NCBI GenBank assembly: GCA_013398055.1 | Contig: VZRS01015014.1 | Coordinates: forward strand, 258,219-322,218 | Source: Ifrita kowaldi | Lineage: Eukaryota > Chordata > Aves > Passeriformes > Cinclosomatidae | DNA length: 64,000 bases | Direction of reading: 5' to 3' | Part shown: positions 25,901-38,757 of the stretch, piece by piece | How the letters are laid out: each line of letters begins with the position of its first letter | How positions within the stretch are numbered: the stretch's first letter is position 1 | Notes under the pieces: generated by a model | What the model was told of the DNA's origin: nothing | Seen by the model: the letters and a program-made list of their open reading frames with translations, nothing else | Database searches by the model: none | Position numbers and translations under genes: made by a program

Positions 25901-28900
25901 CTGAACATTTATAATGATTATGATCTCAAAATGTGTGGATTTGTCTCGGATACAAAGAATAGTGGTAGGTGACTTACACCCATCCTGCTCCTATGAACAA
26001 AGTAAAATGCAATTTTCATTAAACTTCATTGGCATAGTGGACATCTCCAAACAAAATCATATGGCTTCCATAAGTTCTGTATTTCTGTATTTCTTTTCTA
26101 TCCATATTTTTCCTATGTTTATACTTTGAACTATCTTTTGGTATTTGATCCATATAGAACCATGCTAGAGGAAAAAAAAAACAGAGCCTCAGCAGAAAAC
26201 TATGAGAAGTCAGCCTGCTACCCCAGTGGGTAGGTTTCAGGTGCTTAGAAATCTCAGTTTAAAGATCAAGACCAATGGCTTTGACAGTGTATTACTGGAA
26301 TTCCAGTGCAACTTCTCTTCTTGGGACCAGCAAGCATCGAGACAAAGTGTATTTGCCCCCGTAGCAAAACCTGCTGGTGGCAGAGCTCTACTGGCAATGC
26401 CACCAGGAGTGGGCATTTTGCCACTGGCAACCAAACAGTTCTGCAACAGCTCTACAGAAATTTTTGCTTAGGCTAACTCCTTCCTGCTCACTAAGTGTGT
26501 GAAGAACCAGCCTGCAAAAAGAAAACAAGCTAAGTCGCTATGAGCCTGCCGTAAATAAGACACTGATGAGCTGCCACTGAACAGCAGCCATCCAGCCCAG
26601 GGGCAGCCAGAGCAGCACCCTCAGCCCTGGGCACATCCTCAGCCACCTCCTTGCACTCGAGATGCAGAGAAGAGGCAGGCTACTGTCACACTCCCCCTTG
26701 GCCTTCTCCTGTGACATGAGACATGCCAGCCATCGTTTTGCAAGGCAGTTGTGTCCCTCCCCAGCCACACAGTGATCCTCCATGATGTGACAGCACTGCT
26801 TCTGCAGCCAGGGACACAGGGTATCTCTCGGGCTCAGAGGCCACCCTGCGCAAGCAGGTCCAGTTCCCCAGCTGGACAGCTCATGTAGCTCCCCTCAGAC
26901 CAGCACCACCTCATGAACTGATGATAAAAAATAAAATGAAACCAAACAGCTTGCTTTGCTCTCGTGTTCATGTGTTGCACATACAGAAGTGGAGTTGCTC
27001 AGTTCTTATAGGCATCAGGTAACAGGCGAGACTTTCTAGCTGCAAAAAGAGGGACTCATAAAGCAGCATTGAAGGAACCATACTAAATACACGTGAAAGA
27101 GAAGACACTGAAGTTGTCCTCCTGCCTTCTCTTAAAGTCAGCACACATTTTTAACAAGAGTATATAAAGATTGCATGGGGATAACTTAAGGCTCAGATAA
27201 AGTAATTTATTTTCTATTAATTGTGCTCATAGCTAACTTCAGAGCATGGCACAGACTTTCAATTATGCACGGATATTTTTCTTCCATTTGTTTGTGTGCC
27301 CAAAATGACACATTCTATTGACTTTTAACAAAGTGTTTTGGTAATGTACCTGGAATTGCAGTGATTTCAGACATCAGAATCACCATCAGTTTAAAAATTG
27401 AGAGGGGAAAACCATCCTGGCAGCCAACACAGGAAGCTTCCTCTGTAACAGAGGAGGTCACCAACCTGTCCTTGTCATGAGATAAAAATGTGCACAATGT
27501 TTTCATGTCTCTGATTCTGCTGTGTTTTCTGTCCTGCCTCAAGCTCTTAACTGCTTTTTTTGGAAATATTAAGAGACAGCTTTCAACCCAAGCCAGTCTC
27601 CTAGGTGATGGCTTTGCCTTAGCCTGATGAGACTCCATATACAGATTTATAAGACAGCTAGAATTTGGAGGGGAGGCTGGCAGAGGGCACCTAATAATAC
27701 GTTTCAGCCCAGACCTTGTTGTTTTAACTAACTTCTGAAGTCAAGGATGGGCAGGTCAGAGATGAGACAGAGCTGAGACAATTTTATGGCTATAAAAGCC
27801 AACAGTAGGATTTTCACAGACATCTGGCAGGAAGGACCAAGGTGTGGAGCTAATGTATACCTTTGATTCATAACTTTTCTGTAGTATTTAAGTATGACAC
27901 ACTTAGGCTTTGATTAATTTAGGGTGAGAAGGAGTTTCCAAGTTGAGAGGGTTACTCCAATGAACTGGCTATGCAGGGAAATAATGGAACTGAAACATAC
28001 CCCTAGAGGAAAACCAAGAACTTGTCCCCCTCTCCCAGCATCCCTCTCCTTACTCAACTTCCAGGAAGGGTCTCCATGCCATTCCCCTCCCCTGTTACAG
28101 TCTCCTTTCCCTACCGGAATTTACATATCACCCATTTATGGTGAGACCAGATATGAAAAGTTTTGCCCAGATCCACTTTTCTCTCTATGGAATTTAATCA
28201 CGTGGTCAGGTAGCACAACTAATCCAAAGTTTCTAAGGATTTCAGCCTCTCAGCAGGGCTGTTTGAGTGAGCCTGTCTTCTCCCTGCTGCTTTAGGCTGG
28301 CCACCTCTGTAATGGCAGCATCCAACAAGGACACAATACCACTTCCCAGATGAGAAGCAGCAACGTGTTAAAACATGTGCAACTGTTTGCTGGCAGCATT
28401 CTTATCACATCACAGCTGTAGTAACAAAATCCAAGATTGCTTCACATTCCGGTCTCTTGTTAGGATAGTGATAAAACTTTTTTCCCTCCTCTGCTCCAAG
28501 CAGAGCAGACAGCAATTACAACAATCTCCTTGAAAGGACATCTTTAACACGCATCACCTAGCAAGAAGCTGTTAAATTCAACAATCCCCAAATTAGTACA
28601 GTGGGAACTCAAAGCCAGGCACATTGCTTGCTTGCTGCAAGTGACGTAAGGATTTATTCAGTTGCACTGAAATAATTTGGGAGGGCTTTACTTAATGTTG
28701 TTTATTTTTGTGTCTGTTACAATCAACTGCCAGGTAACTCCATTTAAAATATGTGCTTTTTACCTAGAAATTTGTTTAAGTCTCTAATAAAATTAGGGAT
28801 ACCCAGCTGGGCAGAGAGAATATCTAGGAAAAGAAACCTGAGCTTTACGAGTCTCAACAGGGGCGGAAGGGCAAGAGGCATACCAAAACCTTTGCTTTTC

Positions 28901-29621
28901 CAAACACTGCTAAAATCCAAGCAAATAGTGTTTTCTGCTTCAGTACTATCTGCGGTCATTGAAGAAATGACAAGTGAACTCATCTTTTTGTTAAGCTTGA
29001 CTTCATCTGTGAAAAGCCCCTGGTTCCACTTAACTGCTCTATACTCATCAGGAAGAAATTTAAACAGATCAAGTACTTCCTCCAAGTTTTTATTTTATAC
29101 ATGTGCACATGTTTCCTGGGATATGACAAAACACAGTCGGGGCAAAATGCATCAATAAATCTGTTTCCACAGAGAATTACTTTGCATTATACAATATAAA
29201 CAAAGCTTTGAAATGTGAACTCTGAATTTTTAGTTTCCTTAAGTTCTATCTTTCCAGGTGAAGAAACACTGTTCAATGAACTCTGTGAGTAAACAACTGA
29301 ATTTTTCCTTACATTATCCTTAGGATAACTCTCTACAGGATTGCAATTTACGTATCTTGGGAAAAACAACATCCCAAATCATAGGGAATGGAAATGCTGC
29401 ATTGTGGAAGAAGAGAAAGAGGCTTTAAACAAAAGGAGAAACAACTGGCCTACTTCCAAAGAAGTCCTGAACACCTCTCTCACTTACCATATGATCAAAG
29501 CTAGGTCAGATCCCACCTGCAGAAGGCAGATGGGAAGAAACTTCCAGGATCTTGAAATCTGCCAAGGAGGTATGAGAGAACACAAAGTTTAAGGAGGAAC
29601 TTAACACGAAGTTTAAGGAAG

Positions 29622-30217
29622 GTTTGGTGGATGAGAGGCTGGACATGACCCAGGAAAGCCAATTGCATGTCTAACAGGAACCATGGCCAGCAGGGCGAGG
29701 AAGGGGATTCTCCCCCTCTCTGCTCTCATGAGACCCCACCTGCAGTGATGCGTCCAGCTCTCTGGTCCCACACACAAGAAGGCCAGGGACCTGCTGGAGT
29801 GAGTTCGGAGGAGGACCACAAAGATGATCAGAGGGCTGGAGCACACCCCCTATGAAGACAGGCTTAGAGAATTGGGGTTGTTCAGCCTGCAGAAGAGAAG
29901 GGTCCAGGGAGACCTTATGGCACCTTCCAGGGGCCTACACGAGAGCTGGAGAGAAACTTTTTACAAAGGCACGTAGTGACAGGTCAAGGGGGAATGGCTT
30001 TAAACTGAGAGCTGCTTTAAATTCGGTATTAGGAACTGAGGGTGGTAAAACGCTGGAACACATTGCCTAGCAACGTGGTGGATGCCTCATTCCTGCAAAC
30101 ATTCTAGGTCAGGTTGGATGTGGCTCTGGGAGATCTCATCCAGCTGAAGATGCTCCTGCTCGTTGCAGGGGAGTTATACTAGATGGGTCCCTTTAACCCA
30201 AAATGTTCCATGACTCT
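29622..30217 (+). mobile_element. CR1 LINE, 5'-truncated and degraded, plus strand
   Basis: About 600 bases with CR1 landmarks in order: gtggatgagaggctggacat, the block around atgagaccccacctgcagtg, ccacaaagatgatcagaggg, ctgcagaagagaaggg, and a decayed end (gggtccctttaaccc, ccatgactctaac). It has internal deletions relative to the other plus-strand copy and no intact frame. The 11-bp direct repeat AAGTTTAAGGA (29585-29595 and 29609-29619) lies just 5' of the boundary; it may be a local duplication. Confidence 0.92.
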
Positions 30218-33200
30218 AACAGGGGCCAAAGGCAGGGAAATCATTTGACTCTCCTGAATAAGAAATTAACAGCATGAAGGGACTGAGCATAACACTCTCT
30301 GGTCTTTCTGGTTTTGGTTAACGAATAGAGTACATTTGCTATACTGAAAAAAAAGCAGGTGAAAGGGAAGAAGAATCATAAACACTTACAGAGTATTTCT
30401 AACACTGCATGAAAAAAACACTAAGGCATTTTAGCTTTGTGTATCTTCACGGCTTTTTGAAGAACATAAACAAAAGGATGACAAACAGCACTTCCCAATA
30501 GCCTTGCAGAGAGCAAACTCAGTGTCAGAATCCAGACATGTAGCATCCCCAGCACCCCTGTTGGTGATCACAAACATCTCACCAGTCTCTGAGTGTCCCA
30601 GGGTGCAAGCTGCCACAGGCTTCAGCTGGGAAAGCAGCACGAAGCACCTCTGTGGGCTGATAAAACTGGAACAAATGGGCTGCTTCCTACTGAGCAAACT
30701 TCAGAGTAAATATATAGCACAACTTGGTAAAAACCGAGAAGCTCCACCTGAGACCCTCTTGAAATATGGTGATCATCAGACTATGCCACAGAAACAGGGT
30801 TCACAATAATGGCTTCTTGCCTTTGGGTTAAAAAAAATAGCAGATCGTGATGTGAGATGTAGCACTCAAACTTTGTATGTGGAAACAGAATTTGGACAGT
30901 GGGAGAATGTAGCTTATTTCAACTATGGACTCATTCCTGATAATACTGGTTTAAGGATTTGAAGAATTTCTGGCAGTTCTGTTTAATTGTTTATTTAGGA
31001 ATAATTATTTCTCTTCCCCCAAGCAAAATGACAGGAAACATGAATCAAGACTGTTCAAAAACTAAAATAACAACTTCCTTTGTCCTTATTGATAACATTT
31101 TTGGTTTTGTGACCTCAGTGGGTATTTGTGTGTGTGTTTACTGTGAGAAATCTTTTGCCAATGAATCATTATTTTGATGCAATATTTTACATAAAGCCTA
31201 CAGTTTATCTTTTGGGTAATTTCTTTTGTTGTCAATAGGATTAGGAAGGAGAGGAGAGAACTGAGAAACACGTAGAAAGAATAAATAAAATTAATGTTTT
31301 ACAGGAAATCAGATGTTCTCTGGATGTTCTGCTGCAGTTAATTTCCACTAAACACAGCAGTGTATGACGGGAATGGAGATAGTGACAGTGAAGGAAAAAT
31401 TCCAATAATGTGCTTTCATTCTTTGATTGTCCTTCCAGGAAACAGAGAAGTTGCTTCAGCCTCCTTCGAATGGCAACAAGTGCACAATAAATTTTTTATC
31501 TTTTAGTAATAACCCAAATGTGCAACACTCCACATACCAAGATGTCTTCAGTTTCAATACTATTATGGGCCACGAGGACCATCCATCACTCTGTCTAGAC
31601 CACAAAAAGTCTGTTATTGGCACTGTGTGAAGGTTTAAGATTCTCTCACATAAAAGCATCCCTAAGCTGACAATCAAGACCTCTGCTGTCTCTATACCAT
31701 CCACTGCCAAACAATTTTATTTTTTTCTATTGTAAAAAGATAACAAAAAGCTTGTGAATTTAAAATAATGAACACTTGTACAAGTGTTTCCAGCATGTTG
31801 CTGAAAAACAGTCAGTGAATAAATTATTTTCCTCATTCAGAGGGCATTGTAAACCATAGTTTTCCTCAGGAATGAAGGTTTATTAATTTGGCAGATTTTA
31901 TGCTCCAAGCTTGTATGTGAAGAAATGGTTGAGCAGCAAAACTGATGAAGCCTGGTTTCTAAGTATTTGGGTGCCTTAACACTACTAAAGCAATAACCCT
32001 ATTTCCCTGGTATCACTTCCAAAGTGCCCCTGGAGGAGGGGCAGTGCAGTTTATGACTTGCACTGACCCACATGCACACTGATTAGTAAGCCTTTTATGT
32101 GATGCTGGGTTTTTGACTGGATGTACCAGAAAATGTACAGCAGGGGAGTCCTGCCTGCCTTTGTACATCGATGGCTCAGAAAGTTGTCAAGCGTATCAGC
32201 AGACAAATAGTGTAATCCACATAAGCTCTATTTCCCTAAGAAATTCAGTTAAGCAGGAGACTTAAATCAGCTCAAACCTTTAAGGATTAGACCGATCATT
32301 TCACAAAATCATAGCAGAAGTCAGGGCACTTTACTGGGTATTCTTCAGACGTGTGACTACGGACAACCTTTCTGTTTCATTATACACAGTCGGAAACAAA
32401 GAGGAAACTCTTTTATTTGACATTTTGGTTTTAACCATTGGAAACCAACTTCAGAAGTTTTGCAATAGGCTTTCCAGCTCTAACAAAAAACGCCTGCAGC
32501 ACAGATAAAAGGTTTAGATTCTTTTTTTCTTTTTTGTAGGCTTTGCCACCAACACCCTCTGACCTTGGAAAAGCACAGTGATTTTATCATCTGCAACACC
32601 ACAAAAAAACCCCACAACCTTACTTACTTGTATACAAAGTATACAACACATGCCCCAGCTGTCCTGTGTGCTTTGTTACAGACTGTAAAGTGTCTTGCAT
32701 TCAAGGGCAAAGCAGTGAAACACAAATTTCCAACGGGGAAATCTGGAGTGAATTAAAAGATGAAAAGTTAAGTCCCTATAAAAAAAAGTTTCCTAGTGAA
32801 CATCACTGATCTGATGAAGTATATTTGTTTGGAAGACAATACAAATGACCATTCAAACAATACAAATTATCTATATGTGTTTCTATCAATCCTGCCTTAA
32901 CTAAGGTAGAAGAGATAAATGCCGTATACATTCTACCTACTTAAATACTAGATGCTAATACAAAATAAATACAAAATGCCTGCAGAGGTGCCATGGGATC
33001 ACAAGGGGCCACTGACACCTTTCATTTCTGAATCTCTTCCTGTGTTCTTCCCTCCACCTTCCCACCATCTTCCCTTTGACTCATGCCCTTTCTGTCTTGT
33101 TATCTCAGCCACAGAAAATCTTTGGCAGTCAGTTCCTAAAACTTCCTGCACTACCTGTCTGAAACCTGTCTAAATCTATTCTAAAAGTCTAAAATCTTTT

Positions 33201-35004
33201 CACCTTTTCTTTAGAATAGTTGCTTCCATCAGTAAGCAAAATCCCAAATATCCCACTGTGAATATGGCACTAGCTCATGATCTTTTGTATCTGTAGAAAT
33301 ATATAACTTATTCCAGTGTGCTTGATCTTGTTTTTGCCTTAAAGGCCTTCTTGTGAAATGTGTTGAACAGTTTTTCTTCTAGTATTTACGTCTGAGTTTC
33401 TGTTTTACTGCAAATGTAACGTGCATGACCTTGATTTTTAATGTTTGTCATTAATGTGTGCATAGGATTATCAGAAGGCAACTCCTTCAGGTAACACCTA
33501 TTTGACAATTCCTAACTACTAACATTTCTACTTTTAAAAGTAATGATAAGAGGCTGTACTTTGTGAGGTTATGAAGTAGCCTGGTATGAATACTTTTCAT
33601 GTTGTAGGTTTTCTGTACCCAGCTGCAGACTGTGGTCCCCCTGCCAGGCATCACCCAAACACACAAGAAGCTGCACTGTCAGAAAGAGTTCCCAGTCTGA
33701 GTTGCAGTCAGAGGGAACCAGAGGAAGAGTTGAGAAATAATACAAAAAGTGAGGCAGGAAGAGTGTGAGTGTGACAGGAAGAAGACACAAGATACCTTTG
33801 TACACAATGGAATTAGTCAGAACATTTGACATTTCTTCTTCAGCCCCTTTCCTCCTCATCAAGAAAATAACTGCAATTCTTGACCAGTATTAACTAGTCA
33901 TCACCGTTGGCTAGCCACTGGTACAAGTCATAGAGGAAGCAATGAAGCTGAAAGAAGAGATGTTTCCCTCATGAATAATAAGGCAAGGTGCTTTTTTAAT
34001 AGACGGGCCCACATAAAAGTTCATAACACCACAAGCAAGGATGACATAGATGGCAGAAGACAAGGGAGAAGCAGTGAGTTGTGGAGGACCAGAAAAGTAG
34101 AGAGGAGAAGCAGCATCCTCCCTGCTGAAAGGCTGTGGGAGAGAGGGATCTCAGCAGGAGCTACAGGCCGGTGTCGGGACTGAACAGACAGCTGAACAGC
34201 CAGCACCACAGGATGTTTGATGGCAACACCTAATGCCTGAAAAACACTCACTACAAAACCACACATTTCCTATTGCTGTTTCCAGAATCAGTCATTTTGT
34301 CACTTTAAAAAAACCCAACAAAATCCCTAAAACAACAACAAACATTTTCAAGTAGATTTTAGGTATTGGCCAGAACACTTTTCCAGACTCAAGAGCCACA
34401 TGAAACACTCCTGCATCAGTTGATCTCAAACGTTTTAACACAAAGCTGACAGTCCCTGCATGGCATGAACTGGATAATCACTGGGAGATTCCCCCCCTTT
34501 TCAGCTTTTCCTAGTTCATCCACCAACCCCTTCCCCACCTGCCCCCTCCCCCTCAAAAATCCTCACTGTTTCAGACAGGTCTGTGAAGAACCTGTTTTAG
34601 TAATCAGTAGGGTGCTCCCATTACTTCATCATGACACAGATATTGCCAACACCTCTAATGCGGAGGTGTTTCTGGCAGAGTTTGTGTTTTGCCATGCAGC
34701 CTTCCTCCACAATGGGAGTCACCTTAATAACAAAAGACATTTTGCTGACACTCACAACTGAGAGGAACTTTCCCTGGCGTTTGTAATTGGAGCTTCAGTA
34801 ACTGATTGTCCTGAAAAATGATACAAGGAAACTATTCTAGGAGGGATTAGCTCTTAGTTAGGAGACAGAAACAGAGCAGTGTTTAAATGCCATGAAATCA
34901 AGGAGCACTCCACAGACCACTCTGGAAGAACAGTTCTGTGTGGATCAGCTTCCTGAAAAACAGACATAGAAGGATGTAGAGATCATGCTCTAGAAAGCTT
35001 CTGT

Positions 35005-35021
35005 TTGTCTGTCTGTCTGTC
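35005..35021. repeat. Short (TCTG)n array
   Basis: About four TGTC/TCTG units in a row (ttgtctgtctgtctgtc). A small microsatellite seed. Confidence 0.8.
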
Positions 35022-38000
35022 ACTGGGGCTGGCAGTAGCCAGGCAGACAGGTTAGGGATCCCCTGACTCAGCCTCCTTGCAAAGTCACACAAAGCTTCGC
35101 CTTTCCTCGGATACAAAGTCCCAAGCCCTGCTAACAAAATCAGCAAGGGATCAACTATCCCAGTCCTTAGCTAAACACGTTTCTCCTTTTCAAAGTCCAT
35201 TTGAGCCATTTAATCATCACGAATGATGTCTTCATCAAGCCTGCCTCCAGTCAGGTGGCAGATGCAGTACTACTCAATACTGTCTGGCAGAGTAATTGAA
35301 ACCCAGTGTGTGCAGAACAGAGCTCTGCTGCCGTGAAGTTCAGATCAACTCTTGAGCATTGCCTTGTCGTGATTTTAGACACTGGGAAAGATTTTTGCCT
35401 TTGAGAAACATCATGGGCTCCAGAGCTCCTCCTCCATTTCCACTTCCACTTCCAAGTGTGAACAATTAATCTTTTTTGCCAGCCAGACCCAACTGAACAA
35501 GCTCTCCTCTTTTTTTATACACATATATTTTTCAGTCCCTTCCCCCCGTATTGACACGCACTACAAAAGAACAGAAAGGGCCCATTTGTGCTCCCTGGAG
35601 CTATTCAGCCTTTTCTGGGCTGTGCTGCATTTGTAGACTTCCTCTTGGGACAACTGCTCAATTTTGGGTAAAACTACAGTAAAACAAGAAACAGCTGATA
35701 GAGGGGTCTGGCTTGAAAGTCAAAAAGTTCACACAGCATGTTATGAACATCTGGAGTGCTGGACAACCTTTACTTAAGTACTGTGATCATACAATTGCAT
35801 TATTTGTCTTAATATCATGCACAAAACAAACCTGATGGTATGTAATGAGCTTTTCAACTTCTGCAAAAGGCAAAATCACCAATCTGTACTAGCACTGTGT
35901 GGGAATTTCCAGTAAGGTTTCCAAGACGGAAAAGAAAAAGCCCTCTGCTGTGATAAAAGCCCTCTGCTTCTGTACCCCATCTCCTTCGAAGAGCTGCTGA
36001 GCAAAGTGCTAAATGAACATGCTATGGAGTCACCTGAAAACCAGCTCTGACCAGTTATTCAGTGGTTCTTCAAGAACAAAATAAATATTGAACACTTCAA
36101 AATGCAGGTCATATTTATTCTTTACCCTGGCTTAAAAGGGGAATAGTCAATAAAATAGAAGACTACTTAGTCAAAGCTACCACCGTAAAAAAAACGCAGA
36201 AAACGTTAAAGAGAATGCAAATTAAGAGCTGTTGTGATAAGTGGATAGTGTCTGGCATTAGCAGACTGAAGAAAAACACACTACTGTGTAAAAGGTGAAT
36301 AATGTCTGAAAAGAAGTGCAATTAGGACCGGCTATCACAGGGTTTAACACATTATCTCTTCAGACTACACCAAACAGGTTCATGAGGATCTTTGCTAACT
36401 GAAATCGGATAGATGCTGCTGGAGGAGGAAGTTACTGGTGTTCCCTACGGCTCACTTGCAGCATAAATGCCTTTGAGATCCAGAGCACCAAACAGTGCAC
36501 CAAACTGCACTTTTCTTTTGTTTGTTTTGCCACACTGACTGTAGCTTGCTCACTAAGCTTTATTCACTCCTCTTTCTGCCTTCCTTTTGTTTTGCTCTGT
36601 ATTACAACGTGCAGGATAATGTTGTTAAACAATCACATTTGTGAACGTCAGAAAAAAGTATCCTTTTGAAATAATTCAGTGGGAATCAGCAGAGGAGTTG
36701 CACACAAGGACCAAGGATGATTCCATCCCCTCCGAAAGTGTGGCTTGTCATAAGGGCCTACCAGGCTTGAATTTCCCTTTTGATACAACTACATGCCAGT
36801 CTCGATTTTAAAGATCCATTTCAGTAGAACTACTGCCTCTGCATTCTTTTAAACTATTGTGAAGAAATATGAATGCAGAAAGATCTATTTTTATATCAAT
36901 ATTGTAAAGGCACATAAAAGGGAATCTAGCTTTGTCTTCATGATTTATACTGTCAGTAGAAAGCTTTAACTAAGTTACAGTAATATTATTCAGTTGGATT
37001 TGGTTTTTTGTACAGCAAACATATGTGAGCTATAAATCTCAAGAAACAAAAAATCTATTTAGCTGTAGGCGCTTTTATATCACCAGCAGGCTTAGGTATG
37101 CTTTCAACATTTTGTCTGTTCAATGCTAATGGCAATGGATTAGGCAGATTAGATATGCCTACCAGTGCAGCTCCCCGATAAATTACAGGCTTTCTATCCA
37201 CAGCAGGCCCTCAATAATTCCATTTTCTGTAGAAATGAAAATGTGTCTTTGGAACAAAAGAAAGCACTCAGCCGTAGAGCCATTCACAGGAAGTTTTGCT
37301 GGTATACAGCCATATGTCAAAGCATGCCTACTGTTCTGTAAGTCACCCTGGGAACAGCAGGACTAATGAAGCCTGGTTTCCTACAGAATTATGTCCTACA
37401 TTTAGCACCCACAGTGTAATGCAGTCCCTGAGCCCTCCAGTGCAACACAGCAGTGTTCCCTATGCTCCCTCACAGCAATCTTACGCAATACCTGAACTTC
37501 TCCATCCCTGACACAGCTCTGCCCAAGTGTCCTCCAACAGCATTTCTCCACTGCCACCTCTCCATGCCCTTCCCCTTCCTAGAGTCACCATCCTCATCCT
37601 TCTTTGTTCTCAGCCCCTGCCAGCCTAGTGCTACGTCTGCACTGATGGGTGACCAGCAGCAGCTGAACATAATGAACTAGACCTGAACTCTGTCTCCTCC
37701 AACCTGGCAGGAACCACTACCAGCTGGGCAGTGAGTCCAGCACCATTAGAGGGAAGATGGACAGACAAAGGAATGCATAGGGTGGTTGCACACCCTGTGT
37801 TTTCTTTGAAAGCTAAAAATCTAGTCTCTTCCAAAGGCTGCTGAGATGCTTCTCGGTGCTCCTTTTCAGGAAACACATCAGCGTGACAGACTTAGCAGAA
37901 AATTCACCCTTCAAAATTGTCCTGAGATAATTCTTTTCATTGCACAACTTCTGCTTCTGGGAGTTTATTTGCACAGCTAACTCAAAAGAGAGAAAATATT

Positions 38001-38729
38001 CAGTAAGTGTGTTATTAAGTTTCATGCATTTTATTGAAGCCTATAAGAAGCTATCTAGAAAGATCAGTGCTGCTGCCTCAGACTGAGGTTCTCAGCCTTA
38101 TCTTCCACCTACAGAAAGGCCTTGGCATGACAGAAGAGAATGCACTATGCAGTTCCTCAAAAAGGATGGACTTGTGGCAAGCTTTTCAGTTTACTCTAGC
38201 TGTGAGATATCAGAGCTATATCAGCAAGAGATTTAACAAGGTTTTGGCTGCTGTGTTGTAAGAGAGATCTCAATAGCAGTCAAACAGTTTTTGTGTTTGT
38301 ATTTTTAAACTGTGTTGTGGAGCCTAAAGCAAAATTAGCTCTGTGAAGGAAAAAGTATGAACTCTTGGCAAAACCAACATGGATAGTTGGGGCAAGCCCA
38401 CAGGATCCAGCCTGTCTTTGTGAATCTCTGGACAGGCTGTCCCATGAAAACTAAATAAAAAGCAGGAGTGGAAAAATAGGGACACAGTCATGGATACATT
38501 CAGTGTGTCTGTATGCTTTGCATTGGAATAAGGGTTATTTTTTACCACCACCCACATAAAATTTCCCACTTACAGCTGAACTTTTCAGCTGAAAACTGGG
38601 AGACATCAATTTTAGATAATGGGTAGAGAAAAATATATCTACATACCTATTGCAGAAAAGTATTTAACTGTGATTATAGTCGCCAACACCCACCTTCTGA
38701 GATTATGAATAAGATGAATGTATACGAAA

Positions 38730-38757
38730 AGCTATTACCATTAATAGCTATTACCAT
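38730..38757 (+). repeat. Tandem duplication of a 12-bp motif
   Basis: AGCTATTACCAT at 38730-38741 recurs exactly at 38746-38757, separated by taat. Confidence 0.8.

Larger units (their letters stand above)
22184..29621. other. Non-coding stretch
   Basis: Holds an AT-rich low-complexity block, a 10-bp palindrome next to a TATA-like box (22667-22693) and no recognisable exon. The minus frame 28744-29085 and the overlapping plus frame 28751-29158 are both open, have no recognised domains and cannot both be genes. I treat them as chance. Confidence 0.55.

Noticed and set aside
28744..29158. Overlapping open frames on both strands
   Set aside because: They occupy the same bases in opposite directions and neither resembles a known family; recorded as chance.
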